A DNA stretch of 64,000 bases from Rhodoferax sp. GW822-FHT02A01 (GCF_038784515.1 NZ_CP152376.1:2480001-2544000), one strand, 5' to 3'; positions 38,197 through 46,686 are shown, numbered from the stretch's first letter. Program-made: numbers and translations. The notes: generated by a model not told the origin, from the sequence alone.

Positions 38197-38850
38197 ATGA
38201 AGACCAAACAGCTTTTATTGAAATCCTTCACCGTTGTGGCCGCGGTGCTGACGATGTCCGCCTGCACCAGCCTTGGCAGTAGCCGTGATGTTGCAAACCC
38301 GGGTGTGCCCGGGAAGGTTGTAGCCGTTCAGGTGTGCTCCAACTGTCACGGAGTGACAGGTGAGTCCACATCACCGGCATTTCCCAAACTGGCAGGTCAA
38401 CAAAAGGAGTACCTTGCAGCCCAATTGGCCGATTTCAAGGGCCACGACAGAAGTGACTCCCGTGGCACCCAATACATGTGGGGCTTTACCCACCTGACTG
38501 CAGGTCAGGTTGACGAGCTTGCAGATTACTTCTCCAGTCAGCCTGCTATGCGGGCACATATTGGTCAGAGCGCGCTATTGGTCCGAGGAGAGCAAATTTT
38601 CAACAACGGAATTCCCGAGAACGAAGTCGTAGCCTGCATGGCGTGTCATGGACCGAAGGCCGAAGGCAATGGTGGATTCCCACGCTTGGCCGGCCAACAT
38701 GCAAGCTATGTCGTGGAGCAGCTCAAAGTGTTCAAGCACACGGACCAACGTCCTCGTGGTGCCGCTATGAAGCAAATCACGCACGCGCTATCAGATCAGG
38801 ATATGGAAGCTGTAGCGCAATATTTGGCGTCGATCGGATCGCCAAGATAG
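38197..38850 (+). CDS. Diheme c4-type cytochrome c, probable lipoprotein
   Basis: 217 residues. Signal ending TMSACTSLG looks like a lipobox (Cys about residue 23). Two haem sites, CSNCHG (about residue 48) and CMACHG (about 149), each head a cytochrome c domain with following FPKLAGQ and FPRLAGQ segments, the duplicated organisation of cytochrome c4. Late Met ligands are likely in YMWGF and GAAMKQI. ATG 38197 or the adjoining ATG 38194; GGGGAG upstream. Partner of the preceding cytochrome-porin. Confidence 0.85.
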   Translation: MKTKQLLLKSFTVVAAVLTMSACTSLGSSRDVANPGVPGKVVAVQVCSNCHGVTGESTSPAFPKLAGQQKEYLAAQLADFKGHDRSDSRGTQYMWGFTHLTAGQVDELADYFSSQPAMRAHIGQSALLVRGEQIFNNGIPENEVVACMACHGPKAEGNGGFPRLAGQHASYVVEQLKVFKHTDQRPRGAAMKQITHALSDQDMEAVAQYLASIGSPR

Positions 38851-38903
38851 CAACTTCGATCATTCGCTTGCGCCTACATACAGCATTTGGGCGCACGCTT
38901 CAA

Positions 38904-40565
38904 TCAGGCAGGCATGGCTAGCAAAACGAGTTTTACGATTAGTAATCCCGCCGCGATAACCAGGTAGGCGCGCAGCACCAGCATCCACATGCGGCTGGAC
39001 AAGCTGAGGCGTGCCGGCGTCAACATGTCCATGGCGGGCATTCTCCAGTTGTCTCGCTCTACTTGCGTCATTGGAAGGAGCGTGTCTTCGGAAACTTGAA
39101 CGCCTTGATAGCGCTCATAGACCTTGACGGCTAATGCCAAGATTGCGCCGAGTACCGTTCCACCAACCAGGACACCAAGAATGTGTGCATCGCTGATGTC
39201 TGGGAAGAGCACGGCCGCAGTCAGAATGACCGAAAGCATCACCAGTACAGCAATGATGGCTGCGGTGAACCAGTTGAGCCCTTTGGAATTGGCCCAAGGG
39301 CCCAGTACCGCCTTGTCGTTGCACAGCAGGAGCAAGAAGACAGTAGCGCTAGGAAGCAACACGCCTGCCAAGGTCTGCACGAGGTTGGTGAGAAGTCCCA
39401 AGGGCGTGCCAGGAGTCAGTACCAAGGCGGCAGCAACGATGATCAGCCCTATGTAGACCGCATAGAAGGCCTTGGCATCGCCGGGCTTGCGGTGCAGGGA
39501 GTGACGCACTGCAAATACATCACCAATGGCGTAAGCCGTTGAAAGCGATACCGCCAATGCACCAATGATGGAAGCGTCGATGAGTGCAATGGCGAAAAAT
39601 ACGCCTGGCACACGACCATAGTATTTCTCCAACCCATTGGCGACACCCAGTGCGTCGGTGAAATTGCCGAATTCCGGCTGCCCGCCAAAGGTCTGCGCCG
39701 CAAAGGCAATCATGGCAACGGCGCCTACGACCACCAGGAAGATGCCCAGCCAAAGGTCCATGCGCTGGTATCGGATGAAGCGCGGGGTGATTCGCTTGTC
39801 GATGACATAGCTTTGCTGAAAGAACAATTGCCAAGGGGCGACGGTGGTCCCGACAATGCCAATGATCAGCAGCATGACTTCGCTCAGCTTGCTATCCTTG
39901 GGCATTTGGGGCACAAAGAAGTCATGAGCGATCTGGGTCGGGGCTGGATGGACCATGATCACGATGGGAATCAGTAGCAGACTCGCAAAAACAAGAAACA
40001 AGGAGAATCGTTCAAAGCGACGAAAGTCCCCGGTGCTGGCTGCTCCGATGATGATTAGCGCTGCGATTGCGACACCCCATATGCGCGAGACGCCCAGATA
40101 ATCCAATCCGAGGCTGATACCGATGAATTCGGTAACGATGGTCAAGGCATTGAGCAAGAACAGATCGACTACGCTGAAAGCCCCCCAGAACTTTCCAAAG
40201 CGCTCAAAAATCAACCGAGCATGCCCAACTCCCGTGACGGCTCCCAGGCGAAGAACCATCTCCTGGTTGACATAAAGGACAGGTACAAGCAACAAGAGGG
40301 TCCATAGCAAGGATGTGCCGTAGTTTTGTCCGGCCTGCGTATAGGTGCCGAATGCACCCGCATCGTTGTCTCCTACCATCACTATCAGACCGGGACCAAG
40401 TATTGCCAGTAAGGTGTGCCAGCGCTGTTTCCATGTTGCGCGCACACCGGTATCCCCTAGTTTGATGGTTCCAAACGCTCCACGAATATCTCCCACATGT
40501 GCACTGTCGAGCACTGCGCTGGAGCCCACTTTGACGGAATCGTTCATTGCGTTGATTGGGGTCAT
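38904..40565 (-). CDS. Nramp-family metal transporter with non-canonical metal site
   Basis: 553 residues, about 11-12 membrane segments, SLC11/Nramp fold. TM1 reads GDNDAGAFGTY where canonical Nramp has DPGN: the Asp is kept, the Asn is Ala. TM6 reads GTTVAPWQLFF where canonical proteins have the MPH motif: the metal-selective Met is Ala. These changes argue against ordinary Mn/Fe selectivity. ATG 40565 has GAGGAG upstream. Preceded on the same strand by a 49-codon ORF and an about 470-nt leader (see findings). Convergent with the cytochrome gene. Confidence 0.85.
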   Translation of the reverse strand: MTPINAMNDSVKVGSSAVLDSAHVGDIRGAFGTIKLGDTGVRATWKQRWHTLLAILGPGLIVMVGDNDAGAFGTYTQAGQNYGTSLLWTLLLLVPVLYVNQEMVLRLGAVTGVGHARLIFERFGKFWGAFSVVDLFLLNALTIVTEFIGISLGLDYLGVSRIWGVAIAALIIIGAASTGDFRRFERFSLFLVFASLLLIPIVIMVHPAPTQIAHDFFVPQMPKDSKLSEVMLLIIGIVGTTVAPWQLFFQQSYVIDKRITPRFIRYQRMDLWLGIFLVVVGAVAMIAFAAQTFGGQPEFGNFTDALGVANGLEKYYGRVPGVFFAIALIDASIIGALAVSLSTAYAIGDVFAVRHSLHRKPGDAKAFYAVYIGLIIVAAALVLTPGTPLGLLTNLVQTLAGVLLPSATVFLLLLCNDKAVLGPWANSKGLNWFTAAIIAVLVMLSVILTAAVLFPDISDAHILGVLVGGTVLGAILALAVKVYERYQGVQVSEDTLLPMTQVERDNWRMPAMDMLTPARLSLSSRMWMLVLRAYLVIAAGLLIVKLVLLAMPA

Positions 40566-40594
40566 ATTGATTTCTCCTCTGTAGGCATGCGCGA

Positions 40595-40744
40595 TCAGCG
40601 AGCGCTGGTCAAGATGGAAAACAAGGCTCCATACGGAGCGGCCGCGACAGGGTCGTGGTGCTGGTCAGCCTTGGGTCGGGTTGTAGATACGCATGTCCAA
40701 ACCAAAGCCAGAGCCTTGATGACAAAGTGAATATTGAATTTCAT
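40595..40744 (-). CDS. 49-residue small ORF upstream of the Nramp-family gene
   Basis: ATG 40744 is preceded by AAAGGAGTTGCC, an excellent ribosome site. The product starts MKFNIHFVIKALALVW, weakly hydrophobic, and continues with TRPKADQHHDP, then APYGALFSILTSAR. It ends 29 nt before the transporter start. No family recognised; it could be a leader ORF, a small membrane regulator, or a fortuitous frame. Confidence 0.5.
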   Translation of the reverse strand: MKFNIHFVIKALALVWTCVSTTRPKADQHHDPVAAAPYGALFSILTSAR

Positions 40745-40958
40745 GGCAACTCCTTTGTGAAGGCGATCCACAGGATCGACGTCAAAGCGCACACGTCTTT
40801 GCTACCGAAAACGCTCAGGCGAACGCTTCAGCACAAACGCATTGCGCAAATGCAAAAAACCGAGGAGATGCACTGCAGTGCCAAGAACTGACACCGAAAG
40901 AGAAAGCTGCAACACATCGTCCTGCTGAAACCAGCGAGACGATGCGGAAAAAGGCCGC

Positions 40959-41015
40959 CTACGTACGCGCTGGAGGGCTCGCCTTGGGCGAACCGGTACT
41001 AGGGCCAGATTCCAT
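40959..41015 (-). CDS. Putative 18-residue leader peptide MESGPSTGSPKASPPART
   Basis: ATG 41015 with CGGAGTAA 5 nt upstream opens an 18-codon ORF rich in Pro/Ser ending in PPART-stop, followed closely by a GC-rich segment and TTTTT. It lies near the 5' end of the Nramp leader. A short acidic/Pro-containing leader upstream of a metal transporter recalls MgtL of Salmonella mgtA by analogy only. Confidence 0.35.
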   Translation of the reverse strand: MESGPSTGSPKASPPART

Positions 41016-41042
41016 GGATTACTCCGTTGTTGAGAGGCGCGT

Positions 41043-41072
41043 ATTGTCGTATTGACCGAAATCTGAGTCAAT
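41043..41072 (-). promoter_or_regulatory. Promoter and dyad operator of the Nramp-family gene
   Basis: On the minus strand TTGACT (41071-41066), a 17-nt spacer and GACAAT (41048-41043) make a fair sigma-70 promoter. A perfect inverted repeat ATTGAC-N10-GTCAAT (41051-41072) overlaps the -35 and spacer, as expected for a repressor operator. The regulator is unknown. Confidence 0.45.
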
Positions 41073-41269
41073 CGACACGGCACGCTTGTTGGGCGAAATT
41101 TGGTTTAGATTTGTAAAGATGCTCTGCGAAGTACTCTCCTTCCAAGCTTGCGGTCTTCCCAACCGGCCAATCCCACCCTATCTTTTGCAACGCTACCCCG
41201 AAGGCTTGACCGTCACAACTGTGGCCGCCGTAATCCTCAGTGTCTGACTCCCTTTTGAACGCTATCGCC
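41073..41269. other. Gap between the Nramp promoter and the downstream end of the 237-residue gene
   Basis: A minus-strand frame stays open here for about 65 codons without a usable start; its protein-like composition might mark a gene remnant. Nothing else is recognised, and no terminator with a T-run was found for the minus-strand operon that ends at 41270. Confidence 0.35.
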
Positions 41270-41983
41270 CTAAATTCGGTCCAACGCCCCAGCCCACCAC
41301 TCCAACACCCCCCACTCCCCCACGTGCCCAGCAGCAGTAACCACCGCCCGCCCCCCATCCACCTGCCGCAATTCCAGCGTCTCGACCGTCCCCCGCAACG
41401 CCCCAACCGTCGAAGCCTCAATCCTGAACACCCCACCATCCCAACTACCAAACGTAATCTCAAACGCCGGCCCAATCGGCTCGCACGGCCGCACGCGCAT
41501 CAGGTAGTTGCCGGAGACAAAGATACGCGCACTGGCGCGGCCATCGTCGCGCGCTGGCTCTGACAATGCGATGCGCTTGCCCACAGAGCCAGACAAGCGG
41601 TCCCATATCTCGAAGTAGGTGCTGTGGATGCCGCGCTCCAGCACGCGTTCAGTCGTCTCGAATTCCATCCAGCCTTCGTCCACCGTGGCGCGTGGGGGCT
41701 GGTAGTCCACCAGGCGTTGCCAGGTGCACATTTCCTTGTCGCCCACTTGCGTGATGCGGGTGGTGCCGCTGAAGCCCTGCAAGGGGCGGTCGGGTGACTG
41801 TGGCACGCGCAGGTCCACATGCCACTCGCCGAGCTGCATCCAGCGCACCAGGGTGGTGGTGTCGCGGGTGTCCGGGGTTTCCAGCAGCGTGCGCGACCAG
41901 ACGCCGAAGTAGCGTTCGGGTACTTCGCCCGTGCTGGGGGCGGGTGCGGGCCAGCCGGGGGTGGAGAGGTTCAGGTCATTCAT
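41270..41983 (-). CDS. Conserved-looking protein of unknown function at the end of the creatininase operon
   Basis: 237 residues, not recognised; no signal peptide or membrane segment. Composition is of a soluble beta-rich protein with many Trp and Arg (YFGVWSRTLLETP, GEWHVDLRVP, EFETTERVLERGIHSTYFEIW). It overlaps the preceding hydrolase gene by 8 nt, so it belongs to the same operon and may be a lipocalin-like or accessory binding protein; that is a guess. Confidence 0.75.
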   Translation of the reverse strand: MNDLNLSTPGWPAPAPSTGEVPERYFGVWSRTLLETPDTRDTTTLVRWMQLGEWHVDLRVPQSPDRPLQGFSGTTRITQVGDKEMCTWQRLVDYQPPRATVDEGWMEFETTERVLERGIHSTYFEIWDRLSGSVGKRIALSEPARDDGRASARIFVSGNYLMRVRPCEPIGPAFEITFGSWDGGVFRIEASTVGALRGTVETLELRQVDGGRAVVTAAGHVGEWGVLEWWAGALDRI

Positions 41984-42782
41984 AGGCTTGGGGGAAGGTG
42001 TGCAGGCGGTTGTAGAAAGTCATGTCGTGGTTGGGCCAGATCCAGGCGTCAGTCTCCTGCGCCAGGGCTTTGAGCTTGCGGATGCTGTCAATGGCCTGCG
42101 CCTCGTTGCCGCGCCACAGGCCGCCGGGGGCGATCTCTTCTGCGATGTTCTCTTCCAGGTCGGCCGCATCGCCCGCCAGCAGCACCGGTGGCCCCTTGGG
42201 CAGTTCGATCCACATGGACATGTGTCCGGCGGTGTGGCCCGGCGTGCTGATGGCCTGCACGCCGGGCACCACGCTGTATTCGCCGCGCTGCAGTTTGAAC
42301 TGCAGCGGCGTGCCTGCGTCGTCGGTCAGGTCGTCGCCCCACACGGCAATGTCTTCGCCCGTGTCCGCAGCTTCCTTCTCGTCGAACTGCAGATGGATTT
42401 CGGCGCCGCAGCCGCAGCGGCGCAGCTCCTTGAGTCCGCCCGCGTGGTCAAAGTGCAGGTGGCCGATGAGGATCACATCCACGTCCGCCGGTGTGAGGCC
42501 CAGGCGCGCCAGGTGGTGCGGAATGCGCTGCTCCTCATCCATGCGCGGTGGCGCCATGCCCAGGGCCGAGTCTTCGTAGAAGCGTTTGCGCAATGTCGGG
42601 TCGTTGATCTTGCGGTGGTCGCAGCCCACGTCGTAGAGGATGCGTCCGTTGGCCGTCTCTATCAGGTAGGCCAGGATGGGCGCATCGATGAACTCGCCAT
42701 GGCCGCGGTTGTAGGTGGAGATGGTTTTTTCGTAGCGGTGCGTGGCGGTGAGCAGGGGCCAGAGTTTGCGGACCTGTGTCAT
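41976..42782 (-). CDS. Metallo-beta-lactamase-fold hydrolase, AHL-lactonase-like
   Basis: 268 residues from ATG 42782. The zinc motif HLHFDHAGG (HxHxDH, about residue 118), a later His in STPGHTAGHMS, Asp in LLAGDAADLEENI and His near the C-terminus (WPNHDM) give a complete dinuclear site. Such enzymes open lactones, lactams or other cyclic amides/esters; in this context a ring-opening step on a cyclic ureide or lactone is plausible. Translationally coupled (ATGA) to the upstream cysteine hydrolase. Confidence 0.85.
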   Translation of the reverse strand: MTQVRKLWPLLTATHRYEKTISTYNRGHGEFIDAPILAYLIETANGRILYDVGCDHRKINDPTLRKRFYEDSALGMAPPRMDEEQRIPHHLARLGLTPADVDVILIGHLHFDHAGGLKELRRCGCGAEIHLQFDEKEAADTGEDIAVWGDDLTDDAGTPLQFKLQRGEYSVVPGVQAISTPGHTAGHMSMWIELPKGPPVLLAGDAADLEENIAEEIAPGGLWRGNEAQAIDSIRKLKALAQETDAWIWPNHDMTFYNRLHTFPQAYE

Positions 42783-43432
42783 GTAGGTGTCTCCAAAGTG
42801 GCGGGCATGCGTGCCAGCACTGCGGCGCAGGGCTGCACGTCGCCAAATATGCCACCTTCCACCTGCAGCATGTCCAGCGCGGGCCGCTGAAGGTGCGCCT
42901 CGGATGCGGCACAGGCATCGGCCACGGTGATGCAGTGGTAGCCCAGGTCGGTGGCGACGCGTACGCTGGTGTTTACGCACACCTCGGTGGTCACGCCGCA
43001 CACCAGCAAGGTCTGTATGCCCTGCGCGCGCAGGATCTGGTCCAGGTCGGTCTGGTGGAAGGCGCTGTAGCCGGGTTTGTCGATCACCTGTTCGCCGGGC
43101 AGCGGCGCGCATTCGTCCACCATGTCATGGCCGTACTCGCCGCGCACCAGCAACCGCCCCAACGGACCCGGTGAGCCAATGGCGGCGCCCGCTGCGTGGC
43201 TGCGTGCCAGTTTGGTGGGCGGGCAGTCGCTCAGGTCGGGCCTGTGGCCTTCGCGGGTGAAGAGCACGCGCATGCCCGCAGCGCGCGCCGCCGCTAGCAG
43301 GGCTTGCGCCGGCGCTATGGTCTGGCGCAGGCGTGTGATGTCCAGCCCGGCCTGCGCCGCATAGCCGCGCGGGTCGAGGAAGTCGCGCTGCATGTCGATG
43401 ACCAGCAGCGCGGTGGATGTGGCGCTCAGCAT
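42779..43432 (-). CDS. Isochorismatase-family cysteine hydrolase, biuret/guanylurea hydrolase-like
   Basis: 217 residues from ATG 43432. The catalytic triad is visible: Asp in VIDMQRDF, Lys in DKPGYSAF, Cys in GVTTEVCVN. Beyond the triad, FTREGHRPDLSD, GPLGRLLVRGE and LQVEGGIFGDV closely resemble, from memory, biuret hydrolase (BiuH) and the related guanylurea hydrolase. Biuret hydrolysis would give allophanate, the substrate of the allophanate hydrolase in this region; guanylurea hydrolysis would give guanidine. Actual substrate unproven. Confidence 0.82.
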   Translation of the reverse strand: MLSATSTALLVIDMQRDFLDPRGYAAQAGLDITRLRQTIAPAQALLAAARAAGMRVLFTREGHRPDLSDCPPTKLARSHAAGAAIGSPGPLGRLLVRGEYGHDMVDECAPLPGEQVIDKPGYSAFHQTDLDQILRAQGIQTLLVCGVTTEVCVNTSVRVATDLGYHCITVADACAASEAHLQRPALDMLQVEGGIFGDVQPCAAVLARMPATLETPT

Positions 43433-43448
43433 GGTTGCGTGTCCTGCC

Positions 43449-44213
43449 TTACTGGAACGCCTCGGCCACCGCAACGGCCATGCGCTGCGCCAGCTCGTGC
43501 GCCATGACCTGGCCTTTTTCTGCCGTCGATCCCTTGGCGGAAGAAAGCACGCCCGAGAGCGGCACCCAGTGCTTTTTGGTGGGGTAGACGTCGTAGGGTG
43601 GGAAGTCGGCGGGCGGGTCTTCGGGGATGAGGTCGGTGCGCACCAGGGACGGGTGGTAGTGCAGCATCATGGACGTCTCAATCACCGCTGCATGCTCCAG
43701 CGCAAAGCCGGGAAAGCCGTTGGGGAACACACTGGCCAGCGTGGCTTCGGTCAGAAAGTCCCAGTACTCCAGCCGCATCACCTGCAGCTTGGCACCAGGC
43801 CCGAGGTCGCGCAGGCCCAGGTCTATGCCCTCGATCAGAAACCACTGGTTCTCGTAATGGCCGTTGACAATCACCAGCTTGGTGGCGCCGTGCCGTGCAA
43901 ACTCGCGCACCGCATCACGCACCGAGCCAATCAGCGTGGCTGCGTCCACACTGGTAGTGCCGCAAAAGTGCTGGCCGCCGCCGCACTTGGGTTGCGATTT
44001 GTAGCCATACGACAGCGTGGGCGCCACCAGCCCGCCCACTTGGGCTGCCGTGTCGGCGGCAACGGCTGCCGACAGCAAGCCGTCGGTGCCCAGCGGCAGA
44101 TGCGGACCGTGCTGCTCCAGCGCGCCCACTGGCAGGAAGATGGGCGGCTGCTCGTTGCGGATGCGGGCTTCGTAGTCCACCCACGAGAGTTGGTTCATCC
44201 AGATGGTGCTCAT
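43449..44213 (-). CDS. Creatininase family amidohydrolase
   Basis: 254 residues from ATG 44213. Metal and active-site motifs VGALEQHGPHLPLGTD, YGYKSQPKCGGGQHFCGTTS, VNGHYENQWF and EHAAVIETSMML match Pseudomonas creatininase closely along the whole length, including FPPYDVYP and LSSAKG near the C-terminus. Creatininase opens the cyclic guanidine creatinine to creatine. No creatinase follows, so a related cyclic guanidine or ureide could be the substrate. It overlaps the EamA gene by 4 nt. Confidence 0.87.
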   Translation of the reverse strand: MSTIWMNQLSWVDYEARIRNEQPPIFLPVGALEQHGPHLPLGTDGLLSAAVAADTAAQVGGLVAPTLSYGYKSQPKCGGGQHFCGTTSVDAATLIGSVRDAVREFARHGATKLVIVNGHYENQWFLIEGIDLGLRDLGPGAKLQVMRLEYWDFLTEATLASVFPNGFPGFALEHAAVIETSMMLHYHPSLVRTDLIPEDPPADFPPYDVYPTKKHWVPLSGVLSSAKGSTAEKGQVMAHELAQRMAVAVAEAFQ

Positions 44214-45130
44214 ACGGTGTCCTTTGCAAGAGAGGTTGATGAAAGTGGGGAAGGGGGTGTAGCGTTGTCGGTGGCCTCCAGCACGGCGGCCGAGGCGATG
44301 AGTGCGGCGCCCATGCACTCCAGCAGTGTCATGGTCTCAAAGCCCGAGAGCGTGGCCGATAGCAGCGCCACCACCAGCTCGGCAATGGCAATCACGCCAG
44401 AGCGCCCGGCCTCCAGCCGGGTCACGCTCCATTGCCAGGTAAAGGTGACCAGCGCCATCCACAGCAGCGAGAACGCGGCCAGCAACAGGACGATGCGCAG
44501 GCTGAATACCGCTGCGCTGGGCAAGTTGCCCGACGGTGCGCCCAGCGCTGCCATGAGAGCCAGCATCAGCGCGGACGTGATGCCGCAGCCCAGCAGCAGG
44601 CCAATGGTCTTGCTGGAAGTGGGCACGCCCTGCGCCTTGCGCGCCAGGATGTTGTTGCCCGAGAAGGCCAGGCCTGCGGTGATGGCCAGCAGGTCCGCCG
44701 CACTGGGCGGCGCGGCAAAGGCCGCCATGCCACCCACCACCAGAAACGCGCCGCACAGCGACAGCGTCACCGCCAGCGCGCGCCGCCTGGAGACCCGCTC
44801 GCCCAGGAACAGTCGCCCACCCAGCACCGACCACACCGGCGCCAGGTAGAACAGCAGCATCACCCGCACCACATCGCCCAGCACCATGGCGCTGACAAAC
44901 GCGGTATTGCCCCAGCCGCCCACCAGTGCAATCCACACCAGCAGGCCGGTCTGTGCGCGCCACGCTTGGCGCAGCTTCAGCAGCCAGGGCAGGCCCACCA
45001 GCCCGGCAAAGCCGTAGGTCAGCATGGCCAGCAGAGGGCCGGACAGGCCCGCCGCCGCAAAGCTCTTGAGCGGCCACCAGGTCAGGCCCCACAGCGAGGA
45101 AGAAAACAGCAGAACCCAGACGGCACTCAC
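44210..45130 (-). CDS. EamA/DMT superfamily transporter
   Basis: 306-residue inner-membrane protein with about ten hydrophobic segments in two repeats (first repeat residues 1-140, second about 150-290). SSSLWGLTWWPLK at the N-terminus is typical of EamA proteins. It probably exports or imports a small metabolite of the operon. Overlaps neighbours by 4 nt at both ends. Confidence 0.87.
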   Translation of the reverse strand: MSAVWVLLFSSSLWGLTWWPLKSFAAAGLSGPLLAMLTYGFAGLVGLPWLLKLRQAWRAQTGLLVWIALVGGWGNTAFVSAMVLGDVVRVMLLFYLAPVWSVLGGRLFLGERVSRRRALAVTLSLCGAFLVVGGMAAFAAPPSAADLLAITAGLAFSGNNILARKAQGVPTSSKTIGLLLGCGITSALMLALMAALGAPSGNLPSAAVFSLRIVLLLAAFSLLWMALVTFTWQWSVTRLEAGRSGVIAIAELVVALLSATLSGFETMTLLECMGAALIASAAVLEATDNATPPSPLSSTSLAKDTV

Positions 45131-45888
45131 GGCATCACCGATCCGCCGTTGGGCCCCAGCACCTGACCGCAGTAGAAGCGCGAGAGGTCGCTGGCCAGGA
45201 ACAGCGCGGTGGCGGCGATTTCTTCGGGCTGGGCAAAGCGGTGCTGCGGAATGGCCAACTCCAGCTCAATAGTCTCCGCACTCATGGACTCCAGCGACAC
45301 CATGGCCGTATCCACCGGCCCCGGCGCAATCGCATTGATGCGTATAGCCGGGGCAAACTCGCGCGCCAGCGAGCGCGTAAGCCCAATGACGCCGGCCTTG
45401 GCCGCGCAGTACGGGGCAAACTGTGCGCGCCCGAGGTAGCCCAGGTCCGACGCGGTGTTGATGACCACACCTTGGCCCTGTGCCACCATGACCGGCAGCA
45501 CGGCGCGGCACATCAGGAACACCGACTTCAGGTCCACATCCAGCATGCGGTCCCAGTCGTCTTCCGTGGTCTCCAAAAAAGGCTTCTCCTGAATGATGCC
45601 GGCATTGTTCAACAGGATGTCGATGGGCCCCACCGACTGCACCTGTGCCACCATGGCGCTGACGGCGCTGGCATGGGTGACATCAGCCTCCACCATCCAG
45701 GCCTTGCCGCCGTGGGCGGTGATCTGGCGCACTACTTCCTGTGCCGCTTCCGCGCGGCCCAGATGGTTGACAACCACCGTTGCGCCAGCCTGCGCAAACA
45801 GCAGTGCGGTGGCGCGGCCAATGCCGGTGGCAGCACCGGTAATGAGTGCGGTGCGGCCCTGCAGGTTCATGGTGTGGGGTGCGCTCAT
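45127..45888 (-). CDS. SDR family oxidoreductase (second of pair)
   Basis: 253 residues. TGAATGIGRA (TGxxxGxG), NNAG, catalytic Ser in NTASDLGYLG, YCAAK and the C-terminal CGQVLGPNGG are present; FabG-like. It starts 4 nt inside the preceding SDR gene. Two adjacent SDRs after a desaturase suggest successive oxidation of hydroxyl groups. Confidence 0.88.
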   Translation of the reverse strand: MSAPHTMNLQGRTALITGAATGIGRATALLFAQAGATVVVNHLGRAEAAQEVVRQITAHGGKAWMVEADVTHASAVSAMVAQVQSVGPIDILLNNAGIIQEKPFLETTEDDWDRMLDVDLKSVFLMCRAVLPVMVAQGQGVVINTASDLGYLGRAQFAPYCAAKAGVIGLTRSLAREFAPAIRINAIAPGPVDTAMVSLESMSAETIELELAIPQHRFAQPEEIAATALFLASDLSRFYCGQVLGPNGGSVMP

Positions 45889-46673
45889 GCCATCACCTCG
45901 CCATTGCTGGCCACCAGGCTTTGCCCGGTCATGCAGTGCGCATCGTCACTGGCCAGAAACAGATAGACCCCGGCAATGTCGGCGGGCGACAGCATGCCGC
46001 TCAGGGCCTGGCCCGCCAATATTTCGCGCTCCACCTCGGCCTCGCTGCGCCCCTGCGTCTGCGCCATGCTGTGCAGCGACGCCATGGCGGCATCGGTGCG
46101 TATCCAGCCCGGGCAGACCGCGTTGACGCGTATGCCGCGCGGCCCCAGCTCCCAGGCCAGCGCGCGTGTGAGGCCTATCACCGCATGCTTGCTGGCCACA
46201 TAGGCCGAGAAGTCGGCCACGCCGGTGCGGCCCCAGATGGACGACTGGTTGATGATGCTGGCGCCGCTGTGCAGCAAGGGCAGCAGGGCACGCGTGAGCC
46301 GCGCCATGCTGGTCACGTTGTTGTCCAGCAGACGGGCCCAGCGCGAGTTGGCATCCACCGCGGTGTCGGCCAGTGGCGTGGGGTATTCGGCGCCCGCGTT
46401 GTTGACCAGCACATGCACCTGGGGGTGTTGTTCCGCCAGCTGTGCACTCAGGGCTGCCACAGCCGCGTCGTCCGACAGGTCGCACACGTGCGCCGTGACT
46501 TTGCATTGCGGCGCCAGCGCAGCGGCCACCGCATGCAGCGCATCGGCGGTGCGGTCCACCAGCACCAGCTCGGCGTGTTGTGCTGCAAAGGCCTGGGCCA
46601 GTGCGCGGCCAATGCCGCTGGCCGCACCCGTGAGCACGACCACACGGCCCTGCAGTCCGTAGTTGGAAGTCAT
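45885..46673 (-). CDS. SDR family oxidoreductase (first of pair)
   Basis: 262 residues with TGAASGIGRAL, NNAGAEYPTP, catalytic Ser in NQSSIWGRTG, YVASK and PGWIRTDAA. Only about 35% similar in appearance to the second SDR, so not a recent duplicate. It begins 13 nt after the desaturase-like gene. Confidence 0.88.
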   Translation of the reverse strand: MTSNYGLQGRVVVLTGAASGIGRALAQAFAAQHAELVLVDRTADALHAVAAALAPQCKVTAHVCDLSDDAAVAALSAQLAEQHPQVHVLVNNAGAEYPTPLADTAVDANSRWARLLDNNVTSMARLTRALLPLLHSGASIINQSSIWGRTGVADFSAYVASKHAVIGLTRALAWELGPRGIRVNAVCPGWIRTDAAMASLHSMAQTQGRSEAEVEREILAGQALSGMLSPADIAGVYLFLASDDAHCMTGQSLVASNGEVMA

Positions 46674-46686
46674 GGACGTGAAGGGC

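Noticed and set aside
40802..41083. 93-codon minus-strand frame in the Nramp leader
   Set aside because: No ribosome site and basic random-looking composition; the shorter ORFs at 40595-40744 and 40959-41015 have better initiation signals.
41068..41475. 136-codon minus-strand frame overlapping the 237-residue gene
   Set aside because: Its first half is antisense-frame low complexity of a real gene; the second half has no start codon. At most a gene remnant.
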